Below are positions 1-9,343 of a stretch of DNA of 64,000 nucleotides, in pieces. This stretch comes from Sphingorhabdus sp. M41 (GTDB taxonomy: Bacteria; Pseudomonadota; Alphaproteobacteria; Sphingomonadales; Sphingomonadaceae). Position 1 is the first letter of the stretch. Every line of letters starts with the position of its first letter. The stretch covers positions 2,630,501-2,694,500 of the forward strand of contig NZ_CP014545.1 of assembly GCF_001586275.1 (NCBI RefSeq), written 5' to 3'. Both the position numbers and the translations under genes were made by a program. The notes beneath the pieces were generated by a model. It did no database searches. It saw only the letters and a program-made list of their open reading frames with translations, and was not told the DNA's origin.

Positions 1-1173
1 AACCCAGACATTCTTCTGGCTGCGGCAAGGGTGGAGGAAGCCCGGGCGACGGAAACAGTCTCACGCTCCCTCTTAATACCAACGCTTGAAGCGGGACTTG
101 CAGGAGGCGCGCGGCGTGAAGTGTCGCCCTTGGGCCAGGGCCAGAATTCGCTCGTTGCAGAACCCGCCTTCCGCGCATCCTATGAAGTGGATCTGTTCGG
201 CAAGAACCGGGCGAATATCGATGCGGCGCAGGCCGGTGTCGCAGCAAGCGAGGCAAGCAAAGAAGCGGCCTTGCTATCGATCAGCGCCGCAACGGCGAGT
301 GGTTATGTCAGCTTGCTGGCGCTCGATGCGCGCCGCAAGGTCCTTAGCAATACGCTGGAACTGCGCACCCAGGCATTGAAGTTTGCCCGCGACCGGGCGG
401 AAGTCGGCTATACGTCGCAGCTGGAATGGCGTCAGGCGCAGGCGGAATATCAGGCGACGGCACAACTGGTGCCGCAGATTGAAGCACAAATCGCGCGGCA
501 GGAAAATGCCCTGTCGGTGCTCACCGGCGAGATGCCGGGCGACATCATTCGCGGTGGTTCGCTCGCCGATTTGCAGCAACCACCTCCCCCCGATGTCATA
601 CCATCGCAACTTCTGCGGCTGCGTCCCGATATTGCAGCGGCCGAATATCAGCTGGCGGCTTCCGACGCACAAATGCGCGCTGCGCGGGCCGGTCTCATGC
701 CAAGCCTGGGGCTCAGCGCATCGGCGGGCGCGGCCATCTCCGATCTGCTCGGCGACCCGATCTCGATATGGTCGATCGGCGGCAGCCTCCTAGCACCGAT
801 CTTCAATGCAGGTCGGCTGCGGGGACAGTTTGATGCCGCAACCGCACGGCGCGACCAGGCCGCTTTCGCTTATCGGTCAACCGTTTTAAACGCCTTTCGA
901 GAAGTGGAAGACCGGCTGGCAGTCGTGGCCCGCCTCGGTGATCAGAAACGCGCTCTGGAAGCCCAGCGCAAAGCTGTCGCCGATGCATTGCGGCACGCAC
1001 GAAACCGCTACCGGGCAGGCTATACGCCCTATATCGAGCAAGTGGATGCGCAACGTAGCCTGCTGGGCGTCGAACTGTCTCTGGTGCAGCTGGAAGCGGA
1101 CCGGATCAATGCGACAATCAGCCTGTATCAGGCGGTCGGTGGTTCGCCCGATGCTGCTGCAGCGGTCGAATAA
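1..1173 (+). CDS. RND efflux outer-membrane channel, NodT/OprM family (5' partial)
   Basis: C-terminal 390 residues of an outer-membrane factor that forms the trimeric exit duct of a tripartite efflux pump. The frame is open from the first base, and its opening residues NPDILLAAARVEEARA match the usual N(L/P)DxxxAxARVxxAxA helix of the family, so the true start and lipoprotein signal lie upstream of the window. Two repeated OEP halves are visible, with typical coiled-coil segments, the LRLRPDIAAAEYQLAASDAQ helix start and the C-terminal RNRYRAGYTPYIEQVDAQR repeat. Inner-membrane pump genes would be expected further left. Family identity is secure; the exported substrate cannot be told. Confidence 0.93.
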   Translation, partial: NPDILLAAARVEEARATETVSRSLLIPTLEAGLAGGARREVSPLGQGQNSLVAEPAFRASYEVDLFGKNRANIDAAQAGVAASEASKEAALLSISAATASGYVSLLALDARRKVLSNTLELRTQALKFARDRAEVGYTSQLEWRQAQAEYQATAQLVPQIEAQIARQENALSVLTGEMPGDIIRGGSLADLQQPPPPDVIPSQLLRLRPDIAAAEYQLAASDAQMRAARAGLMPSLGLSASAGAAISDLLGDPISIWSIGGSLLAPIFNAGRLRGQFDAATARRDQAAFAYRSTVLNAFREVEDRLAVVARLGDQKRALEAQRKAVADALRHARNRYRAGYTPYIEQVDAQRSLLGVELSLVQLEADRINATISLYQAVGGSPDAAAAVE

Positions 1174-1397
1174 ACAGTCAGACAGTCTGAAGCGAAGAAA
1201 CCTTACGCAACCTTTGCCTGTTCGGGACGTATTTCAGACAATGCAGGACTATTCGCCAATATTCGGCCATAGATACAGGCATCAAACGAATAGGTGTGCA
1301 GCATATGAAGTCCATATCGCGAAAGTGGAACAAACCGGCGCAGGCTGACACAGCGGCGAACCATCATCTCAGTTCGAAATCTCCAGTTCGCTAAGCC

Positions 1398-3335
1398 ATG
1401 GACACAAGGGCCAAAAAATCTTCCGCATTTCCCCATCGACGGACCCGCAATATCGGCGTTGGAATCCTCGCTATTTCGATTCTGGCAATAATACTGCTAG
1501 GCGCGGTCCCGGCGAGTATATTCGAGACTGTGATCCGTGACAAATTGCAGGGTGCTTCGGATCGTGAAGTGGCCATCGGTTCTGTCAGCAGAGACAGTTT
1601 CTTCTCTTACTCCCCTGTTATCACCATCCACGATATACGCGTCGCGCAACCGGCTTGGGTGGGAGAAGGCGATTTTCTCAGATTGAAATCGATATCGGCG
1701 CGGGTAGCCGTGCTTGACGTTCTCACCGGCAGCGCAAGGCCTGATCGTGTCAGGGTCGACGGGCTCGATATAGCACTCATCCGGGATAAAAACGGCCGGA
1801 GCAACTGGAGTGACGATGATGGTGATGAAGACGAAGATGATCGCGGTCCCGTCTTAACCGATCTCGATATCACCAATTCGCATTTCAGTTTTGCGGACCA
1901 CAAACGCAGTCTCTCGCTCAATGGCCCCATATCCGTCAGCTCGAAAGGCGGCCTTCGCGCGGAAGGCAGCGGAACATTCTTGAGATCTAAAGCGACCATG
2001 TTGTTCACAGGCGGTGCCATTGCCGGGATTGATCCCGAGGCTGATTATCCCTTCACAGTCTCGCTGCAATCGCCGGCGCTTGAATTGACGGCAAACGGTG
2101 AAATGCAGGGCGTTTTGAACACGGATCGGTTCACCGCATCGTTGTCCGCCCGTGCGCCGACGCTCAAAAATCTCGATCAGATAATCGAAGCTGGCCTGTT
2201 CGGAACTCAGAAGATTAATTTGCAGGCCGATATTCGTCACAAGGACAAGGACTGGTTTGTCGAGAAGTTGAACGGATCGATCGGACGGTCGAAGCTTTCC
2301 GGCAAAGCAACTATTCGCAAGCGCGATGGCCGAACCAAGATAGACGCAGACATAAAGGCCGCCACACTGGATTTTGACGATCTGGCCGATGATGCAGGCT
2401 TGGCACGCGCGGCTGCTCTCACCCGACGTATCGGCCCTCGGGTTCTTCCCAACACCCGCATCAATCTGTCTAATATGGGGCCAACGGACGGACAGATGAA
2501 CTTTACCGTCGACCGGCTGCTCTCCCGGCGGGATACTGTGTTCCGGCGGCTGAAGGGCAAATTGTCGCTGGATCACAAAATCATCAAAATCACCAATCTG
2601 GTTGTGGGTTTGAAAAGCGGGCAACTAACAGGCAGCATTCAAGTTGATCATCGTCGCGGCGCGCCGAAACTATCGACAGACCTGACGCTCTCGGGAGCCT
2701 CTCTTTCCGATCTGATCGGCAATGGCGATATCGTGACAGCGACCATGCGGGGCCGGATAAAATTACACGGGTCAGGTGACACGTTCCGGGATGCCTTGGA
2801 AAAAGCTGACGGCAACGCCGCGATGGTCGCCTCGGGCGGCAGTGTTCGCGCCACTGTTGCCCATGTTCTCGGCCAGAATCTTGGCGGTGCGGTCGAGGAG
2901 ATTATCGGCGATCCGAAAGCCCGAGCTCCGTTACGTTGTCTGGTTGCAAATTTTAAAGCGCGCAACGGCATTCTGACGCCTGCACCGCTCGCTGTTGATA
3001 CAAAAGTATCGATTGGACGCGGTGAAGGAAGGATCGCGCTGCGCGGCGAAAAAATTTCACTGATCTTGCGCGGCGGTGCAAAAGGCAAAAGTGCACTGCG
3101 GATTGTCGACCCGATAAAAATCTCTGGCACGCTCACCGCTCCCGAGGTGTCCGTGGCGGGGCTCGGCAAAGCCAATGATGCAGAGAAACCCTCCTTTGGC
3201 GATGTCCTGAAAGTCGCGACAAAGTCCATCGGCAGCGCCCTGGGGATTGGGGATAGCAATGAACAGGACAAGGCTTTCATTCAAAAACCAAAGTCACTGA
3301 ACTGCGATGCCGTCGTCACTGCAGCTATGAGATAA
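1398..3335 (+). CDS. AsmA family protein
   Basis: 645-residue protein with one N-terminal transmembrane segment (about residues 18-41, rich in I, L and A) followed by a long periplasmic region. The AsmA layout is visible: a bridge-like beta-repeat body with motifs such as LTDLDITNSHFSF and a C-terminal AsmA_2-like block. Proteins of this family are proposed to carry phospholipids between membranes and to affect outer-membrane protein assembly. An unusual acidic run (DDDGDEDEDDRG, about residues 139-150) interrupts the beta-rich part. It lies 224 bp after the efflux gene and is probably its own transcription unit. I see no strong Shine-Dalgarno, so the start is moderately sure. Confidence 0.85.
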   Translation: MDTRAKKSSAFPHRRTRNIGVGILAISILAIILLGAVPASIFETVIRDKLQGASDREVAIGSVSRDSFFSYSPVITIHDIRVAQPAWVGEGDFLRLKSISARVAVLDVLTGSARPDRVRVDGLDIALIRDKNGRSNWSDDDGDEDEDDRGPVLTDLDITNSHFSFADHKRSLSLNGPISVSSKGGLRAEGSGTFLRSKATMLFTGGAIAGIDPEADYPFTVSLQSPALELTANGEMQGVLNTDRFTASLSARAPTLKNLDQIIEAGLFGTQKINLQADIRHKDKDWFVEKLNGSIGRSKLSGKATIRKRDGRTKIDADIKAATLDFDDLADDAGLARAAALTRRIGPRVLPNTRINLSNMGPTDGQMNFTVDRLLSRRDTVFRRLKGKLSLDHKIIKITNLVVGLKSGQLTGSIQVDHRRGAPKLSTDLTLSGASLSDLIGNGDIVTATMRGRIKLHGSGDTFRDALEKADGNAAMVASGGSVRATVAHVLGQNLGGAVEEIIGDPKARAPLRCLVANFKARNGILTPAPLAVDTKVSIGRGEGRIALRGEKISLILRGGAKGKSALRIVDPIKISGTLTAPEVSVAGLGKANDAEKPSFGDVLKVATKSIGSALGIGDSNEQDKAFIQKPKSLNCDAVVTAAMR

Positions 3336-3407
3336 TCAGTCAGCAACTACCCTCAGTGGCTCGCAAGCCTTGTACCTCTCTTGAGGGATGGCATATTGAT
3401 AAGCGAT

Positions 3408-3424
3408 TATCCGATCAGCGGATG
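3408..3424. promoter_or_regulatory. Operator-like inverted repeat, copy 1
   Basis: TATCC-gatcagc-GGATG, about 80 bp upstream of the nitroreductase start. It shares arms, the 7-base spacer and the spacer-final GC with repeats upstream of the methyltransferase operon, the IclR/leuC divergence and hyuA. One arm position differs (GGATG for GGATA). Probably a binding site of a local regulator; the IclR protein encoded in this window is the best candidate. Confidence 0.5.
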
Positions 3425-3502
3425 CAAGTCAGAAAACTGGTTACACTCGCGTAAAAATCCCCTGTCAGATGGCCATTCCATTTTCGCTGAGAGCCAAATA
3501 AT

Positions 3503-4087
3503 ATGAGTATAAAAAATCGCCCAAATGTGAACCCTCGGGTTCTGCCTGTGATCGCAGATCGATGGTCTCCTAGGTCATTCGATGGCAGCACGATGCCAGA
3601 GGAGGATTTGATGGTCATGTTCGAAGCCGCTGGTCTTGCTGCATCGGCATTCAACTACCAGCCTTGGCGATTCCAATATTGCCTCCGCAGCGACCCCAGT
3701 TGGGATGATTTCGTGAACTTGCTGATTCCGTTCAATATCGACTGGGCCAAATCCGCCTCGGCCCTGATTTTTGCGATTTCCGAAACCACCGTGAATAAGG
3801 ACGGCAATTCAAGCCCCTCGGCAAGCCATAGTTTTGACACGGGCGCTGCAGTTTCCTACCTCACCCTTCAAGCCCGAGCATTGGGATATCACAGCCACGT
3901 CATGGGTGGTGTGGACCATAGCAAAGCCCGCCCCGCTTTGGGCTTGCTCGATAATGAAAAGCTGGAGGTCGCCGTTGCTGTCGGCAGCAAAGCCTCTCCC
4001 GATGGCCTGCCCGACCATCTGAAATCATCGGAAAAACCAGCTGATCGCAAGAGCCTCGAGACCATCATCACACGTGGCTTCGGCTAG
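3503..4087 (+). CDS. Nitroreductase family protein
   Basis: 194-residue FMN-dependent oxidoreductase of the nitroreductase superfamily. The N-terminal RWSPRSFDG and the FEAAGLAASAFNYQPWRF block are the FMN-phosphate and dimer-interface signatures; SFDTGAAVSYLTLQARALG is the conserved central helix, and the C-terminal part around HLKSSEKPADRKSLETII is typical. It is alone on the plus strand, with an operator-like repeat upstream and a bidirectional terminator downstream. In this island it could reduce an aromatic or enone intermediate, or supply reduced flavin to the two NtaA/DszA-type monooxygenases; both roles are guesses. Confidence 0.9.
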   Translation: MSIKNRPNVNPRVLPVIADRWSPRSFDGSTMPEEDLMVMFEAAGLAASAFNYQPWRFQYCLRSDPSWDDFVNLLIPFNIDWAKSASALIFAISETTVNKDGNSSPSASHSFDTGAAVSYLTLQARALGYHSHVMGGVDHSKARPALGLLDNEKLEVAVAVGSKASPDGLPDHLKSSEKPADRKSLETIITRGFG

Positions 4088-4112
4088 ACAGAATTTTTCC
4101 ACCGGCAAAGAC

Positions 4113-4148
4113 AAAAGCCTGTCAGTGTTCCTTCACTGACAGGCTTTT
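4113..4148. terminator. Bidirectional rho-independent terminator
   Basis: A perfect 15-bp stem, AAAAGCCTGTCAGTG paired with CACTGACAGGCTTTT, encloses a 6-base loop. It lies between the convergent nitroreductase and the last gene of the minus-strand operon, with A-runs on one side and T-runs on the other, so it can serve both strands. Confidence 0.88.
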
Positions 4149-4155
4149 CCTATGG

Positions 4156-4866
4156 TCAGATATCAAACTGCGGAGAGAGCGGGACGGATGTCTCTCCATA
4201 TTTGACCAGTTCCGAAGTCGTCCCCGACACGTCCCAGGACAGACGCAGGAATAGCGCATCATCCCCATGCACCCATAGATGCGCAGCAGGCCAATAAGGC
4301 TGCCAGCAAAGGGCATAACGCCTGGCCGAAAATTTTCCGGCAGGAACTTCGATATCTTCCATTCCTACATAGGTCACGCCAATATCAATCGGTAGAGCCA
4401 CAAGGCTCGTTTCGCCGTTGATGTCATAAGAACATGTCACACTCTCGATCACGCGTTCGACACCCGGTTCATCAACCCCGCGCGCCAGAGCGATCATACC
4501 ATCACCAATCAACGGATGCAGACCAAGATATTGTGCACGACCTGGAAGTCTTTGCGAGCTGCGCCCCATCGCCTTCGTCAGCGATTCACATTCGGTCTCT
4601 GACTCAGAAAACCGATACCAAGCGCTGCCGATCAGCGCGCCCTTTTGAACGACACGCACATGGCCTTCAACGGGATAGTGCGCGACATCAAGCGTCCATG
4701 AAGCATCCCGGGTCAGGCCGTCGTCGTCAATCTCGCAATAGGAGCGAATGGTTCGTCCATCTTCCCGCACATCAATGGCGAAATCCTCTCGCCCTTGCAC
4801 ATCTTCACCCTTGAGATAATGGATGCGCCCTGCAATCCGACGGCGAGTGATATCGGTTGCGGTCAT
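4156..4866 (-). CDS. Hypothetical protein, DUF3108-like
   Basis: 236 residues, last gene of the minus-strand operon. The start is set by an ATGA overlap with the aldehyde dehydrogenase stop; the frame stays open further upstream but runs inside that gene. No signal peptide or membrane segment. The protein looks beta-rich, and the segment IEVPAGKFSARRYAL recalls the VPAGxFxxxxY signature of DUF3108-type lipoprotein-like beta barrels; two Trp-rich strands follow (CWQPYWPAAHLWVHGDDAL). Function unknown; the tight coupling argues for a role in the same catabolic route. The family assignment is tentative. Confidence 0.6.
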   Translation of the reverse strand: MTATDITRRRIAGRIHYLKGEDVQGREDFAIDVREDGRTIRSYCEIDDDGLTRDASWTLDVAHYPVEGHVRVVQKGALIGSAWYRFSESETECESLTKAMGRSSQRLPGRAQYLGLHPLIGDGMIALARGVDEPGVERVIESVTCSYDINGETSLVALPIDIGVTYVGMEDIEVPAGKFSARRYALCWQPYWPAAHLWVHGDDALFLRLSWDVSGTTSELVKYGETSVPLSPQFDI

Positions 4867-6356
4867 AAGGCCAGCGTAACGGCCTTCGTTTCCAGATAGA
4901 GTTCCATGCCCTCTCGACCAAACTCCCGTCCCCAGCCGGATTCGCGATACCCCCCGAACGGGATGTTGGCAGCAACGGCCCCGTGACAGTTGACCGAGAC
5001 ATGGCCTGACCGGATCCGCGACACCGTTCGGTGAGCGATCGACAGATCCCGCGTCCAAACGCTGCCGGACAGGCCATAAGGGCTGTCATTGGCCAGGGCT
5101 GCAATTTCGTCAAGGTCATCGGTTTCAAACGGCTGCACAGCCATTACGGGACCGAATATTTCTTCGCGCACGATCCGCATTGAGGGATCAACATCGGCAA
5201 AGATTGTCGGGCTGACAAAATTTCCTTTGCCGTCCCATTCGGTTCCGCCAGTCACCAGTCTTGCATCGCTGTTTTTCCCATCAGCGATAAAGCCCATCAC
5301 TCTTTCCTGCTGCCGCTTCGATATCAGCGGCCCCTGCATGGTCTCCGGATCGAGGCCATGTCCCAGCTTCATATTTTCGGCAAAAGCGGCCATTCCTTCG
5401 AGTAGCGGCTCATAAATGTCGCGGTGAGCAAAAATACGCGTGCCGGCCATGCAATTCTGGCCCTGCAGAAAAAAGGTCGCCATTGCCACCCCGGGCACAG
5501 CCTTGGAAAGATCTGCATCAGGGAAAACCACCACGGGTGATTTTCCGCCCAGTTCCAGTGACACTTTTTTCATGCTGCCGGCACATTCGCGAGCAATCGA
5601 CTTGCCCACCGCAGTCGATCCGGTGAAGCTGATCTTGGCGACATCTGGATGCGCAACAAGCGCGGTACCAGCTTCCTCTCCGCGACCGTTGACGATATTG
5701 ACGACACCATCCGGAAATCCGGCTTCACCAATCAACCTGCCGAGCACCACCGCAGAAAGCGGTGTTTCCTCGGCGGGTTTGAGAACTACGGTACAGCCTG
5801 CGGCCAGAGACGGTGCCAGTTTAAGACAAGCCATCGAAAGCGGCACGTTCCAGGGCACGATCAAACCGACGACACCAACCGGTTCCTTAAGCGTGTAGGT
5901 TAGCGCCTCGCCTTGCTCCTGAACATGCGGCGGCGGTTCGGTGGTGGTACCTTCTATCCGCTCTGCCCAACCCGCGTAATAATCGAAAAGCTGAGCGCAA
6001 TTGCCGACAATCATCTGCGCCAACATGAGCGGCATACCATTGTCGAGCACTTCAAGCTCCGCCAGCAACTGCGCATTGGCTTCAATGCCGCGCGCGAGTG
6101 CACGTAACAGACGTGCACGCTCATTCAGCTGTAACTTGCGCCATGGACCGCCAAATGCCGACTTGGCAGCGGCAACAGCCGCATCGATATCGGAAGCATC
6201 GCCCAAATCAAAATCGGCCAGCTTTTCGCCTGTAGCGGGGTCGAAACTGGTGGCACTCTGCCCCGCAGAACCGGACACGAACTGCCCCCCGATCAGCAGA
6301 GGAAATCCACCATCGAGGACCGCACGTGTAGCTGGATCAATTGGCAAATTTGTCAT
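4863..6356 (-). CDS. NAD(P)-dependent aldehyde dehydrogenase
   Basis: 497 residues, full length for the ALDH superfamily, oxidising an aldehyde to a carboxylate. Visible: the cofactor motif GFPDGVVNIVNG, the FTGSTAVGKSIA glycine motif, the general-base glutamate in LELGGKSPVVVFPDA, the nucleophilic cysteine in GQNCMAG and the EEIFGPV block. I chose the ATG that overlaps the monooxygenase stop (ATGA), six codons inside the longest frame. Same operon as an FAD hydroxylase and an imidase-like protein, suggesting oxidation of an aldehyde formed during ring catabolism. The exact substrate is not readable from sequence. Confidence 0.93.
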   Translation of the reverse strand: MTNLPIDPATRAVLDGGFPLLIGGQFVSGSAGQSATSFDPATGEKLADFDLGDASDIDAAVAAAKSAFGGPWRKLQLNERARLLRALARGIEANAQLLAELEVLDNGMPLMLAQMIVGNCAQLFDYYAGWAERIEGTTTEPPPHVQEQGEALTYTLKEPVGVVGLIVPWNVPLSMACLKLAPSLAAGCTVVLKPAEETPLSAVVLGRLIGEAGFPDGVVNIVNGRGEEAGTALVAHPDVAKISFTGSTAVGKSIARECAGSMKKVSLELGGKSPVVVFPDADLSKAVPGVAMATFFLQGQNCMAGTRIFAHRDIYEPLLEGMAAFAENMKLGHGLDPETMQGPLISKRQQERVMGFIADGKNSDARLVTGGTEWDGKGNFVSPTIFADVDPSMRIVREEIFGPVMAVQPFETDDLDEIAALANDSPYGLSGSVWTRDLSIAHRTVSRIRSGHVSVNCHGAVAANIPFGGYRESGWGREFGREGMELYLETKAVTLAL

Positions 6357-7516
6357 ATCTCTATCTTCCCGCAATCATAAGCAAACAGGCCCAGCGTTTC
6401 TTCATTCCGTGGCTTCGACTTGCCGAAACTATCGGCATCCTTCGACTGTAGCCGGTTTGCATTGGCATTCGATTCCGACTGAATGAAGGTTGTCCGTTCC
6501 AACCGTGCGGCCTCATAGCGGTCGAGCGCCTCGGTCAGGCTATCGGATTCCTCGATCGCGCGCGCCAATATGACAGCGTCTTCGATAGCGCTTGATGCAC
6601 CCTGCCCCATGAACGGTGTCATCGCGTGGGCCGCATCGCCCAGCAACGTGATCCGTCCGCCCTGATTCCATCCGGAAAGCGCCGTGCGCGCATTGATAGC
6701 CCATTTGAAGAGCTTGTCCTCCTCCAAGCGGTCGATCATACGTTGCACCGGCTCGCACCAGCCAGCAAAGATATCCTGAAGTTCGGAGCGGAATGCCGAA
6801 ATCGTCCAGCCGTCCTGTGTCCACCCTTCCTGACGCGCAAAGAACACAATGTTGAGTAATTTGCCCTTGCGAAGAGGATACCAGACAACCAGTCGGTCCG
6901 GCCCGATTATATTGCCAGGATTTTCGGCAATTTCACGGATAGTATCATCAACAGGAACAACACCGCGAAACGCGACATGGCCCGTAAAATGAGCTTCGAT
7001 CGGTTCGTATAAGTTACGAACGGCAGACCGCACGCCATCCGCACCGACGACAAGGTCCGCTTCGTGGCGGGAACCATCGGCGAGTTCAACCCAGGCCGCA
7101 TTTTCGTTCGGACCGGCATCGACAACCCGGCTGGCTGTTTTGGTCAGGCCTCCCAATCCTTCCAGTTCGGCCAGCAGGATATTATGCAAATCGGCGCGAT
7201 GTGCGTAGAGATATGGCGCACCATATTTTTTGCGCATTTCGTCACCTCGTTCCAGCGTCGAAAGTATGCGTCCATCCTGCCAGTGCCGAACCACCTGCCG
7301 CTGTGGCGAAATCGATTCTGCTTCTACCTGGGATCCCAATCCTATGGACTGAAGCCCCAACATGGCATTTGGTGCGAGGGTTACACCCGCGCCCACTTCG
7401 CCGAAGTTGCGAGCCGATTCAAACACGGTCACCTTGTTGCCAGCTTTTAGCAGAGCGATTGCAGCTGTCAGGCCGCCGATTCCACCGCCCGCGACAATGA
7501 TAGAAAGATCGCGCAT
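6353..7516 (-). CDS. FAD-dependent aromatic hydroxylase (salicylate/6-hydroxynicotinate monooxygenase type)
   Basis: 387-residue class A flavoprotein monooxygenase. The N-terminal IIVAGGGIGGLTAAIALLKAG is the GxGxxG FAD motif ending in FES; VVGADGVRSAVRN is the DG motif; LLGDAAHAMTPFMGQGAS is the GD motif binding FAD ribose and the active-site loop. Overall it resembles salicylate hydroxylase and NicC-type 6-hydroxynicotinate 3-monooxygenase. The start is ATG directly after an in-frame TTG and overlaps the upstream stop as ATGA. In this operon it likely hydroxylates an aromatic or N-heteroaromatic ring, possibly with decarboxylation; the substrate is inferred only broadly. Confidence 0.9.
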   Translation of the reverse strand: MRDLSIIVAGGGIGGLTAAIALLKAGNKVTVFESARNFGEVGAGVTLAPNAMLGLQSIGLGSQVEAESISPQRQVVRHWQDGRILSTLERGDEMRKKYGAPYLYAHRADLHNILLAELEGLGGLTKTASRVVDAGPNENAAWVELADGSRHEADLVVGADGVRSAVRNLYEPIEAHFTGHVAFRGVVPVDDTIREIAENPGNIIGPDRLVVWYPLRKGKLLNIVFFARQEGWTQDGWTISAFRSELQDIFAGWCEPVQRMIDRLEEDKLFKWAINARTALSGWNQGGRITLLGDAAHAMTPFMGQGASSAIEDAVILARAIEESDSLTEALDRYEAARLERTTFIQSESNANANRLQSKDADSFGKSKPRNEETLGLFAYDCGKIEI

Positions 7517-8430
7517 CAACCCAGCTGACCCGGAATATGATCCTCGTGATTTTCAAGATACCAATCCGCGATTTCTTCGCGTGTGGCCCACCAGACGCCC
7601 GGCAAGGATTTGGCATGCTCGATGAATTCGCGCAGCGCGCGCACTCTGTGCGCACGCCCGGATACGTGTGGATGCAATCCGACATTCATGATCCGTCCGG
7701 TCGTGGCACCTTCATCATACAGCACATCCAGTTCCTCGATCAACGCATCGCGAAACTGGTCAGTGGTAAAATTCTTGCGCGTGATGAACGTGAAGTCATT
7801 AATCTCATTCGAATAGGGCACCGAGACGATCGGACCGTTTGATGTTCGCAGAAGATATGGCTGATCGTCATTCATAATGTCGCAATAGAAAGTGCACCCT
7901 TCTCCGGCTAGAATATCAGCCGTGCGCGTCGTACCGCGGAGAGATGACGACAACCACCCCTTGGACTTCCGGCCCGTATATTTTTCGAACTGCTCGAGTG
8001 TTTGCAAAACCACTTCGCGTTCCTTTTCAGGGTCATGTGCATAGTTGCTTAGCAACTGCCCCTGCTCCCAATTATGGGCCAGCAGTTCCCAGCCTCTTTC
8101 CAAGACGGCATCGGTCATTGCTGCACGCCGTTCAAACGTAACCGCATTTGTGGTACAACTGGCCCTCACACCCAATTTGTCAAACAGGTCAAACAGACGC
8201 CAGATTCCGACTCGCTGGCCATATTCGCGCCAACTGTAATTGGGAAAGTCGGCAACGTTACCCGGGAGAATATCGGGCAGAATCGACGGACCGCCAGCAT
8301 AATAAGGCTTGTCCGTATCCTTGGTCAGATCCCATGTCTCCAGATTGAAGGTGAGGATGAGCGCTACCCGCGCGCCGTTTGGCCATTTCAACGGCTTGCG
8401 CTGTGGCAAGGGAACGTAATCATATTCCAT
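7516..8430 (-). CDS. Polysaccharide-deacetylase-fold hydrolase, imidase/allantoinase (PuuE) type
   Basis: 304 residues with the NodB-like barrel, but of the subgroup containing PuuE allantoinase and cyclic-imide hydrolase rather than sugar deacetylases: no TFDDG motif, instead VALILTFNLETWD near the N-terminus, then WREYGQRVGIWRLFDL, a metal-type His in ELLAHNWEQGQ, and GWLSSSLRGTTRTADIL. The C-terminal MNVGLHPHVSGRAHR carries further conserved His. A good AAGGAG ribosome site lies 9 bp before ATG. There are no polysaccharide genes nearby, while amidohydrolases are frequent, so hydrolysis of a cyclic amide or imide is favoured. Two paralogues lie near 32.6-34.4 kb. Confidence 0.85.
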   Translation of the reverse strand: MEYDYVPLPQRKPLKWPNGARVALILTFNLETWDLTKDTDKPYYAGGPSILPDILPGNVADFPNYSWREYGQRVGIWRLFDLFDKLGVRASCTTNAVTFERRAAMTDAVLERGWELLAHNWEQGQLLSNYAHDPEKEREVVLQTLEQFEKYTGRKSKGWLSSSLRGTTRTADILAGEGCTFYCDIMNDDQPYLLRTSNGPIVSVPYSNEINDFTFITRKNFTTDQFRDALIEELDVLYDEGATTGRIMNVGLHPHVSGRAHRVRALREFIEHAKSLPGVWWATREEIADWYLENHEDHIPGQLG

Positions 8431-8478
8431 TTACAAAAACTCCTTCGGCATTAACGGGGTCGGCTGGAAACAGCCGGC

Positions 8479-9237
8479 TCAAAACTCACTGAGCAGACGG
8501 CCAAAACCGTCCATCTGATCGTTTATACCCATTGTGCGTAGCGCATGCCAATAAGTGGCGGTATTTATCGCGATCACCGGTTTCTCCAACCAGAATTCAG
8601 CAATTGCAGCAACTTCGGCGAAGGCAAGGTTGGTTCCGCACTGGATAATCGCATCCACACCTTCACTGACCGCGATCGCCGTACGCTTGAGCTTCTGCTT
8701 GCCTTCATGCGCGATCATCATCGGCGATGGCGACTTCAGGCCAATAATATTGACGACTTCATAGCCCTGATCTTCGAAAAACTTCTTCACATTGGCATCA
8801 CCAACCGGTGCATATGGCGTCAATATGCCCAGCTTGCGGATAGGGGCACTCACGGTTTCATAGGCCTTGATGGCGGAATCGACTGCTGTAGACCCCATGA
8901 TAACCGGAACACCTTTTGACCGTTCTACCATACGCTTGTGCAGCCGTTCCGCACCTTCCGCGCCATCCCAGAAGGTTTCGGCGGACATGCCCATGACCAC
9001 GCATCCGGGATCCATAGACATGGCCACGTCAACGGTGTCCTCCGTTGCTGCACGAATATTGTTGAGCATCACCATGAAGCTGTCGTCATCGAGAACTTTG
9101 GTGTCAGGAATGGCGATACGTGCGAAATGGTTCGTCACACCTCGTGGACGCATGTCATCATATTCGGGCTGGACGCTGGTGTTTGTCGAAGGAGCAACCA
9201 CGGCGAACTTCATGCGATGGCCTAGACTGTCAGGCAT
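8479..9237 (-). CDS. Maleate isomerase / arylmalonate decarboxylase (Asp/Glu racemase superfamily) protein
   Basis: 252 residues, first gene of the operon. The N-terminal FAVVAPSTNTSVQPEYDDM is typical of maleate cis-trans isomerases and arylmalonate decarboxylases. Both families have two active-site loops; here the first reads VMGMSAETFWDG (residues 81-92) with Gly/Ser where maleate isomerase has its first catalytic Cys, and the second, IIQCGTNLAF, keeps Cys200. That one-cysteine pattern resembles arylmalonate decarboxylase. The start is the ATG preceded by AAAAGGAA; the longer frame has no ribosome site. It may isomerise or decarboxylate a small diacid from ring cleavage. Confidence 0.85.
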   Translation of the reverse strand: MPDSLGHRMKFAVVAPSTNTSVQPEYDDMRPRGVTNHFARIAIPDTKVLDDDSFMVMLNNIRAATEDTVDVAMSMDPGCVVMGMSAETFWDGAEGAERLHKRMVERSKGVPVIMGSTAVDSAIKAYETVSAPIRKLGILTPYAPVGDANVKKFFEDQGYEVVNIIGLKSPSPMMIAHEGKQKLKRTAIAVSEGVDAIIQCGTNLAFAEVAAIAEFWLEKPVIAINTATYWHALRTMGINDQMDGFGRLLSEF

Positions 9238-9326
9238 TGTGGGGCATTCCTTTTCGCTAATTTCAGCATAATATATCGCAAGTGATTGCCACCCAAGGCA
9301 GCCAAAACATAGCTGTTGAACTATTT

Positions 9327-9343
9327 TGTCCACCTGTTGGACA
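9327..9343. promoter_or_regulatory. Inverted repeat TGTCCA-N5-TGGACA in a divergent promoter region
   Basis: Perfect 6-bp arms separated by 5 bases, in the 181 bp between the divergent maleate isomerase-like and VOC genes. Additional TGTCC and GGACA half-sites occur at 9390 and 9410. The geometry is right for a dimeric regulator controlling both genes; the regulator is not identified. Confidence 0.4.

Noticed and set aside
1854-2624. Open frame of 256 codons on the minus strand
   Set aside because: Antisense to the AsmA-type gene, with composition of a shadow frame and no recognisable domain.
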